In this document: one piece after another, positions 63,644-64,000 of the stretch | How the letters are laid out: each line of letters starts with the position of its first letter | Position numbering within the stretch: position 1 is the stretch's first letter | DNA from: a virus | Virus record (IMG/VR): IMGVR_UViG_3300024239_000011 | Location: 454,303 to 518,302 of that record | Strand: one strand, 5' to 3' | Length of the DNA stretch: 64,000 nucleotides | Made by a program: the position numbers and the translations under genes | Notes under the pieces: generated by a model | What the model was told of the DNA's origin: nothing | Databases searched by the model: none | The model's input: only the letters and a program-made list of their open reading frames with translations

Positions 63644-64000
63644 TTCGGTCGCCTTACTGCACTGGATGCAAGACCGTGGACTTGCTCATGGGGTTGTTCA
63701 TGTGGACCACATGTTGCGCGATGAATCGGCGGCTGATGCCGCGTTCGTCCGTGAGTTGACCCGTTCCCTCGCCTTACCGTATTTCGAGAAGCAGATTGAC
63801 GTATACGCCTATTGCAAGGGCGACCGTCGTAGTATCGAAGACGGGGCGCGAGAGGTACGTCGGGCATTTATCAACGAGGTCATGGCGGCTTTTCACTATG
63901 ATTACGTCGTTCTCGGTCATCACGCCGACGATCAAGCGGAAACAATCCTGAACAATATCCTGCGCGGTCCTTCAGTGTTGGGTTTGGCAGGGATGTTGGC
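63570..64000 (+). CDS. tilS: tRNA(Ile)-lysidine synthetase TilS, 3' end outside window
   Basis: The first 143 codons are visible. RYLVAVSGGVDSVALLHWMQ is the PP-loop ATP site (SGGxDS), VVHVDHMLRDES the second strand, and VVLGHHADDQAETILNNILR the diagnostic GHHxDDQAET motif. TilS converts C34 of tRNA-Ile2(CAU) to lysidine, so that it reads AUA as Ile rather than AUG as Met. ATG 63570 overlaps the previous gene by 74 bases; TTG 63597 is an alternative. The C-terminal domains cannot be checked. Confidence 0.85.
   Translation, partial: MTSLHGQPSLNPEKRYLVAVSGGVDSVALLHWMQDRGLAHGVVHVDHMLRDESAADAAFVRELTRSLALPYFEKQIDVYAYCKGDRRSIEDGAREVRRAFINEVMAAFHYDYVVLGHHADDQAETILNNILRGPSVLGLAGML

Overview
The window looks like part of a large, T4-related tailed-phage (myovirus) genome. 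Genes are packed on both strands, often overlapping by 4 bp (ATGA, GTGA or TGATG junctions). It carries a gp44-type clamp loader, a Dda-like helicase, PhoH, MazG, a GroES-like protein, a block of tail-fibre genes, tRNAs, and at least six homing-endonuclease genes. About two dozen sites resemble T4-type late promoters (TATAAATA, here mostly CTAAATACC or GATAAATACC), and many are followed directly by a hairpin. A MucR/Ros-family regulator and a metallophosphoesterase-glycosyltransferase pair of alphaproteobacterial type point to an alphaproteobacterial host. That host call is an inference from gene content only.

Layout. 1-6.4 kb: GIY-YIG gene (cut by the window edge), PrkA-type kinase, MBL-fold hydrolase, ADP-ribosyltransferase-like protein, and a DUF932 gene whose displaced 3' end lies beyond an inserted homing endonuclease. 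6.5-11.2 kb: minus-strand cluster of small proteins ending in a shared ATLFRLRW-like tail, plus an RlmN-like radical SAM protein and a degenerate receiver domain. 11.3-13.1 kb: PlcP/LpxH-like phosphoesterase and GT4 glycosyltransferase (possible membrane-lipid remodelling). 13.1-25 kb: MucR, PhoH, HAD, metallopeptidase, Nudix, methyltransferase, Dda, gp44-like ATPase and a frameshifted rhomboid. 25-30.8 kb: macro domain, GroES-like, DnaE-like fragment, Vsr-type homing endonuclease and MazG. 30.8-40.6 kb: minus-strand fibre module. 40.7-46.6 kb: late genes, then a five-gene methyltransferase/glycosyltransferase operon. 46.6-54.7 kb: small genes, tRNA-Thr, and tRNA-Lys and tRNA-Asn each split by a group I intron between U35 and U36, with an HNH endonuclease, an M23 peptidase and a nucleotidyltransferase among them. 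54.7-64 kb: ejected-protein candidates, a DNA methyltransferase, a tRNA(CAU) and the start of a TilS gene.

How it fits together. Sigma70-like promoters (TTGACA-17-TATAAT type) precede putative early or middle genes. The TAAATA motif precedes fibre, methyltransferase/glycan, endonuclease and candidate ejected-protein genes, as expected if a gp55-like factor and sliding clamp drive late transcription. Several late proteins start with a short acidic/hydrophobic leader (MRLSEILLE, MKITELIQED and similar) reminiscent of the T4 capsid-targeting sequence, and some of these resemble ADP-ribosyltransferases. All functions are read from sequence by eye; no database search was run.
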